A DNA stretch of 64,000 nucleotides, taken from assembly GCF_038396675.1 (NCBI RefSeq), contig NC_088926.1, positions 28,991,001-29,055,000 of the forward strand, given 5' to 3'. The notes under the pieces were generated by a model, which ran no database searches, had not been told where the DNA came from, and worked only from the letters and a program-made list of their open reading frames with translations. This stretch comes from Hydra vulgaris. Its lineage: Eukaryota; Cnidaria; Hydrozoa; Anthoathecata; Hydridae. Positions within the stretch are counted from its first letter, which is position 1; each line of letters begins with the position of its first letter. The position numbers and the translations under genes are program-made. Below, piece by piece: positions 1-11,137 of the stretch.

Positions 1-415
1 TATATACATATTCAGTTGCATCACTGCATAAAAAATAAAAAATTAAATTATTCAATGTAATTCAATGGAATAAGAGGTAACTCCATTCCAAAGAAAAATC
101 AAAGTGCTTTAAAACTATTTTATTCCAAAGAGAAATTCCATGAAATGAAATGCTTGTTTTTTCGAAATTAGTTTAAAAGAATGGTTGACGAATTAAATTA
201 TTATTTCTTAAGTAGCTCTCTTTTTATGTTAGAATTACCAATACATAATTTGGGAAGTTTTAAAGGACAATTTTTTGTTTATGAAGTCTTCGAAAAAGAG
301 TGCATTTGGTTTTACTTATACTTAAGAATATTATATTATTCGACTTGAGCCATTCCGTTAAGTTTATCAGTTCCTTTTTGACTGTTTTAAATAAGTCGAT
401 GTTGCTATTAGAGTA
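1..415. other. AT-rich non-coding, no feature seen
   Basis: No convincing reading frame, RNA or repeat structure was seen here. Confidence 0.5.
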
Positions 416-418
416 AGA

Positions 419-545
419 AGTCGTCCATAAAGTACGTACACCAAAAATTTAGAAATTTGACCCTCTTCCCCCTGTTGCAATGCGTACTTTTTAGCCCACC
501 CTCCCCTAAAAAGTACGCTTTTAAAATACCCAGCCCCCTCCCCCG
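419..545. repeat. putative transposon end with GTACGTAC motif
   Basis: Starts near TCCATAAAGTACGTACACC and continues into C-rich runs with repeated GTACTTTTT blocks. A related block in opposite orientation lies at 2,186-2,295 (GTACGTACTTTATAAA). The two could be ends of one element of about 1.9 kb or two separate short repeats. The family is not recognised. Confidence 0.35.
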
Positions 546-753
546 TCTCTTTTTTTTAATAATTAAAAAAGTTTTTATTTAGAAAAAACTGTATAAATTA
601 AAAAATATTTTTTAAATAAAAGCGTGCGTCTTTTAAAATTGATCATATCCCCCATCCATTTCTTTATTGAATCCTTTTTGCAGATCCCTCAACTCCCTAA
701 TCTTCCTAAGATACTTTATAAAACCTCAAAACTCTTGGCTTCGGCTCCGGATC

Positions 754-919
<166 letters not shown>

Positions 920-1139
920 AAATAGATAATGTATTATTATGGTATGATAATAATAATACAAATACTCTTGTGCGTTTAAGAGTGCTCAATATTATTAAAT
1001 AATAGAGCAATATTTATTTTATTCGTGACGACGGACTATTTTTGAAAACAGAAGCGGCCAACAAAGGGAAAAAATCAAAAAGCATTTTACACATATTTTT
1101 AAAAGTAACAACCTACTTATCTTCATCTAATGTAATATT

Positions 1140-1709
1140 AAAATTGTCAACTATCTTGATGTAACATTGAATCTGATTGACAGTTCTTATCAACCATATT
1201 GTAAACTTAATAACCAACTTTTGTATGTTTATTCTGATTCAAACCATCCACCTAATATAATAAAAAGGATTCCTCGCACTATTGAGTTAAGATCATCGAC
1301 TATGCCTTTCGAACAATGTCGTATACCAAGCCACTGTAAGTTCTGGAGATCCTCAATTCAAGATAAAGTTTGTTTGGGTATAAGTGAAAGCACTTTTAAA
1401 TTAAGATATGGCAACCATCTTAAATCTTTCAATGCACCCAAATATAAAAATGACACTGAACTTTCCAAAGAAATATGGAAGCTAAAATCGAAAAATATAA
1501 AACCTGTTGTTACATGGAAAATAATAGCACGATGTAAGCCCTACAATCAAGCATCAAAAGTTTGTAATCTTTGTTTCCGAGAGAAATTTCATATATTATC
1601 ATATAAAGAAGAAAACTTACTTAATAAAAAACATGAAATAATATCAAAGTGCCGGCATTCAAAGAAATTTTTACTATCCTTATTCGACACCAAGGACCAA
1701 AGCCTTTGA
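1140..1709 (+). pseudogene. Penelope-like retroelement fragment, GIY-YIG C-terminus
   Basis: The frame is open before the first likely start. It reads NYLDVTLNL, then SNHPPNIIKRIP, which resembles the segment after the reverse transcriptase core in cnidarian Penelope-like elements. After an apparent deletion it enters an endonuclease-like segment (VCLGISESTFKLRYGNHLKSF) and the Cys-rich end CNLCFREK...ISKCRHSKKFLL. The Cys linker normally lying between these segments is missing, so this is a 3' fragment with an internal deletion. A DIRS-like source is less likely. No catalytic reverse transcriptase motif remains. Confidence 0.6.
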
Positions 1710-1883
1710 CGTCTTTTTGTTTTTGTTTTTTTTGTTTTTGTTACGTCAGAAATAGTTCCAACGTAATTTTTATTTGTAACTTTTGAACGCTTTTTAAGTG
1801 ACGAAATACACAATGGCTAATGATTGCCGAAAGGGATGAAACTCAGAGTTCCATCAAAAGTTGTTTTTATTCATTTTATATAA

Positions 1884-1884
<1 letters not shown>

Positions 1885-1969
<85 letters not shown>
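1885..1969. repeat. (TA)n microsatellite
   Basis: Uninterrupted TA run downstream of the Penelope-like fragment. Confidence 0.97.
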
Positions 1970-1973
<4 letters not shown>

Positions 1974-2185
1974 GTAGGCGATTCTAGGAATAAAATGAGA
2001 GGGTGAACCCTTAAAAAGTACAGACTGGTTCCTTTTTTATTGGTTAGCTAATTCAAATTATGGACAACGATGATATGGTATGGTTTAATTTTTTTTAATA
2101 AAGTTGTTAGTTATTCAAAAGCATTTAGTTTTTAACAAGTACTTGTTAATTGTGATAAATTAGAAAAACGGATAGTAATAAGGAA

Positions 2186-2295
2186 TTTTCGTTTAATTTG
2201 TGCGTACGCACTTTTTAAATTGAACCCTCCAATCATACGCTTTCGTACGCTATTTGAAGACAACCCTATGATCGTACGTACTTTATAAAAAAAGT
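2186..2295. repeat. short repeat with GTACG motifs, possible transposon end
   Basis: Contains four GTACG-type blocks spaced 20-35 bases apart and ends with GTACGTACTTTATAAA, the reverse of the motif near 430. It abuts the 3' side of the minus-strand LINE fragment. Confidence 0.35.
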
Positions 2296-2613
2296 TTGTG
2301 TCATAAAATTGCCAAATAAAATTGAAAAGAGTGGTCCGAGTATTTATGGTTTAGGAATATTAGGAATTTTAGGAATTGTGTCATATATTTTGATTTTCCT
2401 TCACCATACGATATATATTATTTTCTATTTGTTAAGTAACTTTTAAACCAAGCAATGCTTGAGTTTTTTATGCTATTATTTTTTAGTTTAGCTAGAAGAA
2501 TGTTATGATCAACTGTGTCAAACGCTTTGCTGGGATCTAAGAAAACTCCTACTATATTCTTTTTTTCCATCAAATGCTTTAAGTATATCATAAATATAGG
2601 AGAATAATGATAT

Positions 2614-2637
2614 GGTCAGTGGAATGTCTCGACTTAA
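2614..2637. repeat. target-site duplication, left copy
   Basis: GGTCAGTGGAATGTCTCGAC followed by TTAA. It matches 3,685-3,708 at 22 of 24 positions and brackets the nested plus-strand LINE. Confidence 0.75.
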
Positions 2638-3671
2638 GATTAACAAATTATCTTTTAACATTGATAAAACTAAATGGATTGTTTTCCATCCTCTTATCAA
2701 AAAACATAAACTGCCAATTAACATGCCTCATCTTGTTAATGACAATATACAAATTAAACAAGTAACAGTAACCAACTTTCTAGGTGTTTGTATAAATGAA
2801 AATCTTAGATTGAAAACATACTTTGGTACAATTATATCACTCATTTATTCATTATCACATAAATTATGCAAACATTGTTAGGGGTAGTACAAATAAAAAT
2901 AAACTTAAACCTTTTTATTGCCAGCAGACGCATGCAGCACGTTTTATATATTTTAAAGACTGTTATACTCATGCCAAGCCTCTACTATTTGAAATGAAAG
3001 TTTTTAATATATATGAGCTTGATATTTTTAATGTTCTTTGTTTTATGTTTAAATGTAAAACCAATTCATCCCCGATTTCTTTCCATAATTTGTATTCATC
3101 AAAAGATAAAAATAAATACATTTTACACAATGATAATTTTATTAGGCAGCCCATTTAAACAAATCTTTTTAAATTTTGTATTAATTATCGCGGACCATAA
3201 AGAACTCATTTTACAATCAAAGGTTTAACAATATACTTTTGATATTTTTAGTGATCTTCCTTTTTACCCTCTATTTAAACATGAGGTTATAAAAATTATA
3301 TATGTATCATTAACAACTGTAATATGTAATAATGTATCTTGTATTTGTAACGGATTATTTTAAGTTTCTAACTTCGTTAACTTATTTTTTATCTTGTAAA
3401 TATCTCATAAATTTTAACACGAACAATTCCTAGCGGTACTCGACGACAAGACCGTATGGTCTTGTCATCGAGTACCGCTAAGAAATGTTCGTGTCAATGA
3501 CAAGACCGTACGTCGACGACAAGACCGTATGGTCTACGAGTCCCCGCGTTCTTTTATTATTTAATAACGATTATTTTATATATATTTTATTAATGTTATA
3601 TATTTGTATTTTAAATATTGTAACGAAATGCTTATTTAAAATGTAATAAAAAGAACCCAAAAAAAAAAAAA
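2638..3671 (+). mobile_element. 5'-truncated LINE nested in the minus-strand LINE
   Basis: Begins inside the reverse transcriptase at KLSFNIDKTKWIVFHP and continues as NFLGVCINENL. After a frameshift near 2,830 it reads LYHSFIHYHINYANI and HAARFIYF...LLFEMKVFNIYELDIFN, the usual C-terminal part of LINE ORF2. The 3' untranslated part carries a long hairpin (3,417-3,494), and the copy ends in an A tract at 3,658-3,671. About 1 kb remains of the element. It is flanked by a 24-base target-site duplication. Confidence 0.85.
3417..3494. repeat. near-perfect 78-nt hairpin in a LINE 3' region
   Basis: Arms from ACACGAACA to TGTTCGTGT fold over a GGTCTTGTC/GACAAGACC centre with only a few mismatches. 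A partial second copy (GACAAGACCGTA...GACAAGACCGTATGGTC) follows at 3,499-3,535. It resembles the 3' structure a LINE reverse transcriptase recognises, and the core is shared with the SINEs at 10.4 and 34.8 kb. Confidence 0.85.
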
Positions 3672-3684
3672 CACTTAATAGTCC

Positions 3685-3708
3685 GGTCAGAGGAATGTCT
3701 TGACTTAA
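3685..3708. repeat. target-site duplication, right copy
   Basis: GGTCAGAGGAATGTCTTGAC followed by TTAA, the partner of 2,614-2,637. It lies 13 bases beyond the A tract. Confidence 0.75.
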
Positions 3709-3975
3709 ATCCGAATTGTTTGTTGTAAAAAATATTATTTTTATATAGAAAGAATAAAGTCTGTTGTACATAATTCTTTCTAGTATTTTCTAGAAAGAAT
3801 TATGTACAATAGACATAAAAAAATATAATTTCTAGAAACAAGGAAGTTTACATCGCTTGGAGCATAACCATATTTAAAAGTTGGTACAACAGCTGCAATT
3901 TTAAGTTTTTCCGGACAAACACATTGTTTTAAAGATATATCAAAAATGTGCAGTAGTGGAATGTAGTACAGTAGT

Positions 3976-6900
3976 AATGCAGTATATTTTTTATTGATTT
4001 TATAATGACACGATTACTGATATCATCTTATCATTAGCATTTTTTAGGTTTTAACAAAAGTTGCTATGAATATTTATTTTAGGTATTTGCAGATTTTTTA
4101 TTTGCGCTACATACACTAAAATCGTCACGTGCATTTATATATAGTCAGTACTACTATGTACATATAACACCAATATTGAAGGTGTTTTTTATTTGGTTGC
4201 TATGTATTCTTATTTAGCGTAGCATTAACATATTAATACTAGTTGCAATGTTTATTTGTGCAATTACAGTGTACTTGATACGTTTATTTATATTTCATAG
4301 ATTGCCAAAGTTTCTTCCACTATCTGGCCTACTCAGCATGCCCCCTTCCTTTAAAATAAAATAAATGTCAAAAAGTTAGGCAAAAATACTGCCATAAAAT
4401 CATTTTTCATGATCATTCAATATTCATAAGAATATCTCATCCAAAGGACGTGTAATCTGAAGTGGCTCATTATAGTCATAAAATATCCGGATTGAAGAAT
4501 AAGACTCACTGAGACGATTATTATGTTCATCTAGCAGTTATCTAGTTAGTTAGACTTACTGAGACGATTTTATGTTCATCTAATCCATATATTAGCAGTT
4601 AAAGAGAACTAGAACCATATTCAATTAAAATCATTGAGCCTTAGCTATGATACTGTAGTATTATTAAATTCAGAAAAAAAACTATTTAATATGATATTAG
4701 GAAAAAATAAAAACTTTTAATATTTATGAAATATATACAAAGATTTATATTTATCTGTACAATGAATTTTATACTGAACATCGTGTATATAATAACAATT
4801 AAAATAAATAAATAAATAAACTTGTTTATGCAACTTATAAGTTTAAACATGTACTAATTTTACTGTTATTTATAAAATAAAAATTAAACAATAAAAATAC
4901 AAACGTTTATTAGCATAAAAAGCTTTTTTTAACACTGTAATGTTTTATATTTCCGCACTAACGCGCGGAATACTCTTAATAAATAAATACTCTTAATAAA
5001 TAAAGCATAATAGTGCAAAAATAGCGCGCTGTCGAACTAAATCGTTTGATTTTAAAGTAAACAAAACTTGATGCTATAACTTTATTATTAAATGAAAATC
5101 AGTCTAACCACCTTTACTAAACTGATGCTATTTATGAATCAGTCAAAACGACTTTATAAAAATATTATTGTTTAAAGATATGACTGTATTAGATATTCCA
5201 TAAGTCCCTTAACGAAATCACAAAAATGAGCGAATCAAACACCATTGGTTGTAAAATAAGCGAGTCTGAAACCATTGGTTTTAATTTCAAAGAATAATAA
5301 TATACTTTAACGAATTTTTAAACCCTTAATTTTTTATTTAATCTAAGGTTTTACTGTTTCTTATGTTTTGAAAAATGATTTCCCTCACATTTAGGCGATT
5401 TATAGTACTTTCGTTCCTGGACTCAGCAGAATTTTTGACAAAATATCCTTACATTACTTTAAGCCTTTTACATGCTCAAAGCATAAAAAAGGTTGATGAA
5501 TTTACGTGGAAGCTCCTTTACTTAGATATTAAAGAATCAGTGATCGGTTTTGTAAGTTAAGCGTGTGAGTCAGTTTCAGAAATTTTTTAGATATAAAGAA
5601 TTATTGTACAGTTTGAAGAAAGTGTTCTATCATGATTTGCAGTTGCCTTTGGTGTTTGGGTTGATTGATTTGCACTTGCCTTTGGTGTTTTAGGTAGCTC
5701 TCAAACATGCAGCAATTTTTGAACTTAAATATGTTTATGCTTATTTTAAATGAGTGCTTTTTAAAGCAATTTATTGATAGTATCATTGTACATAACATGA
5801 GCATTGTAAATTCATATTATACGTTGACAAAACTTCAAGAATCTTCTATGACGTTCTAGATCTTCTTGAACATCAAAGAGCTCTTTATAATATATAGCAT
5901 GAGTTAAAAAAGTATCTAGCCAATCTAACCCAAGTGTACAATGAATACCCAAGTGTACAAAGAATACACAAATATACAATGAGTACATGAGTGTGCAATT
6001 GCCACTTAAAGTGTACAATCACAAAGTGATTAAAGTGACTAAGTGTACAAAGTGTGCTTTAATACTTACTTGTCCAAGATTTGTTTATGAAACCATTTTA
6101 ATACTGTCCATGCTTATTTAAATATCTTCAAGCATTCTTGTTTCATTTCATGTCAGGTACCATCTGACATCCAAAAACAGTTGTTGATAACCAAACAATC
6201 TAATGCAAAAGTATTTCCGTTTAGAATTTTGTCAAAAAAAAAACTTCGTGAATGAAAAAGTTTGTGCATTCTATTTTCCATTCATTACTACGCCATATTA
6301 TTTTGCTGGTTTAACAATTCCAATATTTAAAACGTTTCAACATTAAACAGATTTTGAGAGTCCTGTTTTTAGTTTTGATTCTTTGATTTCCCGCTAATTC
6401 TCAGTTTTTTTGGGCAGCTCTTAATTCATACAAAGTACTTACAAGATACTTTGACAAAGAAATGTTTGTTGTTGTTGTTTATAAGTTTATTGTTGTTGTT
6501 TTGCTTTTTTCATCTAAAGCATAACTGTAAACGAGCTATTTTGAAAGTCAATAGGTTTTTTTAATATTAATATGATATGTTATTATAATTAACAATAGTA
6601 AAAGTTATAATAATAACAATAATAACAATAAAAATAATAATAATAACAATAATAAAAAACTTAATAATAATGATCCTTTGTACGTTTTTGGAGCTGAGCT
6701 TTTTAAACAAACGCAAACGGCGAAAAAATATTACTGAAGTGAACTTAGAAAGTTTTTTGTTGTGTTTTAAGAAAAAGTTTTTCAACCTTTTGCAATATTT
6801 GTTTATCTATTTATATTAAACTACTGTTATATTTAAAGTGTTTTTATATTGTTTCTTATGTAACTTGATTAAGTTGTTCTATACTTTGGACTATTGTTTA

Positions 6901-7342
6901 TTCTATTCTAAAATAAACAGTTAACAAAAATAATATCCAATTGCAGTTGTTAAATACTTTGAATCCGAATACATAAAAGCTAGCTCTTATTTTTTATATT
7001 TTATTTTATTGTATTAACCTAATGTTTTTAGCATTTTTCCTACCATTTTTTAATTTGATTTGGAACTTCTTCAATCCAAGTTATAATTTAACTTTTTAAA
7101 GTTAAATCATAATTTTTTTAAGTAAAGCTAGGTTATATATAAGCAGGCTTTACCTTAGTACAAAAAGTTACACTATAACTTCAACCCTGAACTAATTATC
7201 CACAAAAATTCAAAAATTGTTAAAAAAACTCAAAAAAACTCAAAAAAAAAAGCCAGCTTTTAGCTTGCTATATCAAATTAAATCAGGGTTGAATTTACGA
7301 ATAGAGTTACAAAAAACAGATATAAATGTTATACTATAAATG
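3976..7342. other. AT-rich non-coding stretch with small local duplications
   Basis: No gene recognised. Visible are a roughly 55-bp tandem duplication around 4,502-4,590 (ACTGAGACGATT...ATGTTCATCTA twice), a doublet around 5,225-5,282 (ACCATTGGTT twice) and a doublet around 5,636-5,690 (TTGCCTTTGGTGTTT twice). Confidence 0.5.
5930..6062. repeat. degenerate AAGTGTACAA tandem repeat
   Basis: Eight or so imperfect units built on AAGTGTACAA(TGAGTAC), alternating with AATACA. It looks like a decaying minisatellite. Confidence 0.6.
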
Positions 7343-8113
<771 letters not shown>

Positions 8114-8653
8114 TCAAAAATCATTTAAATAATCATCAACAAAAACTCCTGAAGGATGAGATTTATTCATTGAATGGTTGGTTGATGGATGCGTTTGATT
8201 GACTGATGGATGCGTTTGATTGGTTACCGGAGCCATTAGATTAGTACATTGCAGCACATCATCAGACGGAAGAGGTGGGAAATCAGCTTCAACACGAGAA
8301 ACATCAACACCAATATTGTCTCTAACGTCGTTCTTCGGACATTTTTTAGCTATTACTAAATTGCATACTTCAGCATCACTTTTATTTGGCTTGAAAGAAT
8401 TTCGCTTTGAACTTAATTTATTTTTAACATAATTAAGAAACTCGTTTTGTAATTTTTGGTTTTGTTGTTTATACTTTATATTCTCTCTAACATTGACTTC
8501 CATAATATTTTCATCTTCTCTGTAAGTTTTCTTTTTTTTAAAGGGACTTGGAAAGTATATTCGGTATTGTGAGTAGTTTAGAAGACATGACATTACGCAC
8601 ATAATTATGACGATGGTAATAAAAATTATCAAAAACACCAAAGATGCTGCCAT
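8114..8653 (-). CDS. small single-pass membrane protein, unknown function
   Basis: A 179-residue single-exon frame beginning at the ATG at 8,653 (an in-frame TTG at 8,668 precedes it). Residues about 3-27 are a strong hydrophobic segment (SLVFLIIFITIVIIMCVMSCLL), followed by a basic stretch FKKKKTYRED, so a signal-anchor with the tail in the cytoplasm is the simplest reading. The middle (about 50-90) is charged and could be a short coiled coil. The C-terminus is acidic and Ser/Pro-rich with three to four short units of the form N-x-T/S-H-P-S (about 145-172). It resembles no family I recognise and carries none of the hallmarks of a mobile element. It could be a lineage-restricted gene. Upstream exons cannot be excluded. 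Confidence 0.55.
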   Translation of the reverse strand: MAASLVFLIIFITIVIIMCVMSCLLNYSQYRIYFPSPFKKKKTYREDENIMEVNVRENIKYKQQNQKLQNEFLNYVKNKLSSKRNSFKPNKSDAEVCNLVIAKKCPKNDVRDNIGVDVSRVEADFPPLPSDDVLQCTNLMAPVTNQTHPSVNQTHPSTNHSMNKSHPSGVFVDDYLNDF

Positions 8654-10354
8654 TTTTAAATTGCTCAATTATATATTGCTACAACTAATATTGTTGTTTA
8701 GTGTTGCAACACTCCTGCTAAGTGCGTTAGTTGATAGGCTTCGTTGTGTAACACTTTAGTTGCTCGTTAATTTCAATGGAAATAAAACAGATTAGGCTAA
8801 AATAATAATAAAAATTAACAACAAAAAAATAGAATTAAAAAGTTATAAGAATAGCAAATGAAAAGTTATAGCATTTTTTTTTTTTCAGTCTTTGTATAAA
8901 AAAAAATAAAAATATTAATAGTAATAATAATTAAAACATTGTTATCAGCTTTTAACGCATCGTTAACCTAAAGCTTATAGTATAAAATAAGAAGTATGTC
9001 CTTTTATTAAATGGATATTATCACTTTATTACAACAAAGAAAAGTTGAAAGTTTTAACTTTTCTGTGATGTAATGATTCAAAAGTTTTGAAACATCGCAC
9101 TAAGTTTTACCGCTTTTCCACATTTTAATTTGATCCGGATACCACATCACTGTTTTATCTGTCAATTTTTTCAAGTCATTTATGACGTACGTTTCAATAA
9201 GTTTTCATTTGTGTTGGTTCAGTGGCGCCACAAGAAAAAGGTCTCATTGAATAGTTGAAATTATAAGATAATGTGGAACAAATTTAAGAACTTATACCTC
9301 GTTCTTACTGACGAAAAAATAAAAACATCTTACCATTTGTATTTTTTTAAAAACGCGATTACGGCGAAAGCACGCTAAAGCTGTTGTGTCATAAAAATTT
9401 AATTTTTATAAATTAAGAACAAAATTGAATATCATGTTAGAGGACTATGCCGTTTCTCTCGATGATTTTTCTTTATTTTTACAGTGAGTATTTTTAAAAT
9501 ATATAACCTGATTTGTAAAAACAGTTTTTTTTAACAGAAACTAGTTTTCACCTTAAAAATGAGTCCACTCTAATTTTGGTAACGCAACTTTTCTGCTTGT
9601 TCTTCTTTTTCAACTAGTTGTTTTATTCTCTTTCCTTTCTCGTACCTTTATTCTCTTTCCTCTTTATTCCATACAAAAAAACGAGTGTAAAAACTATAAT
9701 CTAGTTTCCTACAAAAAAGTTTTTTTTGACTTTTTGTTTCTGCTGACGCACTAATTTAATTTTTCTTGTCATATGAAGCTTTATAAACAAGTCTTTAAAG
9801 CAAAGGTCATTCCCATTATATCCTCATACTAAGACGGAGGTCGGTTTATTGTTTACTTTATAAGCTAAAAACACTAAAGTAGTATTAAACACATTTTACA
9901 ATTTTTCGACAATATCATTTTTTACTTTTTGCGTTTTTTGGTTCTTTAATCATTTTTCGATAGATATATGCTCAGTTTAAAATAATTGGTAAACACGGCA
10001 AGGGTAAGTCATGCTGGATTTTAATTGTTATTTAATTCAAAAAAATAATGAGTAATTTTCTTAAATCCTTCAAACAATAGAAAATTGAGAATATGTCCTA
10101 ATGCCATTTTATTAACATTTATGTCAAGTAACATAAATATTTCATATTTTCTATTCCCCCCGTCATAATTAGATATACGATCAGGGTGGGAAAAATAAAA
10201 TTTTCCTATCATTTCTACAAAATATCTGCATTAATACATTGATTGATACATAACGGTAACTCTACTCAATATTAAACTCTTTAATAACCGAGCGGCTATT
10301 GCTTTGATAATATATTGTTGTAGTATTTGACAGGCTAACACATAGACGTTAAAT
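8654..10354. other. AT-rich non-coding stretch
   Basis: No supported gene or repeat. The first part would hold the promoter of the small membrane gene. No clear TATA box or other site stands out. Confidence 0.45.
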
Positions 10355-10725
10355 TGACTGCAGTCGTGGCGCAGTAGTTAGAGTTTTGGCTCAGAACCAA
10401 GAAATCCGAGGTTTGGCATCGGCTCTCGCCAAATAGCCATTATTGGTAAAGAAGGAGGAGTGAAATTCCAAGTCAAATATCTTCCACGGTGCTCTGTGAA
10501 AAGACATTCCTCCTGGAACGAAACCATAGAAAGAGACTTTACTTTTCTTTTTTTTGTACGACATTTTGTACAAAAAAACAGAAAAATGAAAATAAGAAAA
10601 GTGAAATGTAGAGGAGAGTGGAGCACTATAAAGCATTTTAATTGTGGCGGCATCTTCAGACTTGTGACAATTTCATATGGTAAAACAGCTACTACTAGAG
10701 CTATGCTTTGATAAAAAAAAAATCA
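10355..10725 (+). mobile_element. tRNA-derived SINE
   Basis: The head CGTGGCGCAGTAGTTAGAGTT resembles a tRNA A box, and GAGGTTTGGCATCGGC a decayed B box. The body contains CACGGTGCTCTGTGAAAAGAC and ATTCCTCCTGGAACG, which recur in the SINE at 34.75-34.95 kb, and it ends near an A run at about 10,715. Short open frames on both strands here are incidental. Confidence 0.7.
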
Positions 10726-11137
10726 TTTGACATCATTTGGCGTGCGAGGGGTCAAACTTTGTGTTTTTTTGATGATAAAGTAATTTATTAGTTTTTAAAG
10801 TTCCTATATTTTAAGGTATGTTATTGTATGTGTCTATCAGTAAGTAACATAATTTTGTAAACTACAAACCATAAGAGCTTTACTTCAATCAACAAAACTA
10901 TTGAAAAAACAATCTGATACTAAAAATTAAGTAATTGTTTTCTATAAGTAAGTATGGGATAACTTGATACAGCAATTCTGGGGGGCCCTAAAACTGTAGA
11001 ATAGTACTCCATAGTGTCATAAACAATTCTAAAAATCATTTCTTTTAATATTTACATTCAAATTTAATAATATATATGTAAATATTATACTAGGAGATCA
11101 ACTTGGATATAAAACCAATATTTATTGATACCTAAAA
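10726..11137. other. non-coding, no feature seen
   Basis: AT-rich sequence with no recognisable element. It forms the 5' flank of the truncated LINE. Confidence 0.45.

Larger units (their letters stand above)
2296..3975 (-). pseudogene. LINE reverse transcriptase relic, interrupted by a second LINE
   Basis: Read on the minus strand from about 3,975 down, successive frames give PEKLKIAAVVPTFK, KILERIMYNRLY, NKQFGFKSRHS, then (after the 2,638-3,684 insertion) ILKAFDGKKE, GVFLDPSKAFDTVDHNILL, AWFKSYLTNRK and a degraded GSILGPL-like block. These are reverse transcriptase motifs in order, of the CR1/L2/jockey-like type. Several frameshifts and stops are present. The motif order only makes sense if the plus-strand element in the middle is removed, showing that this copy was there first. 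Confidence 0.8.

Noticed and set aside
2440-3290. Twin-priming inversion of a single LINE
   Set aside because: Opposite-strand reverse transcriptase pieces suggested it, but the 24-base target duplication and continuation of the minus-strand copy beyond 3,708 show a nested insertion.
10378-10711. Overlapping small proteins on both strands
   Set aside because: They lie inside a SINE body and share no recognisable motif.
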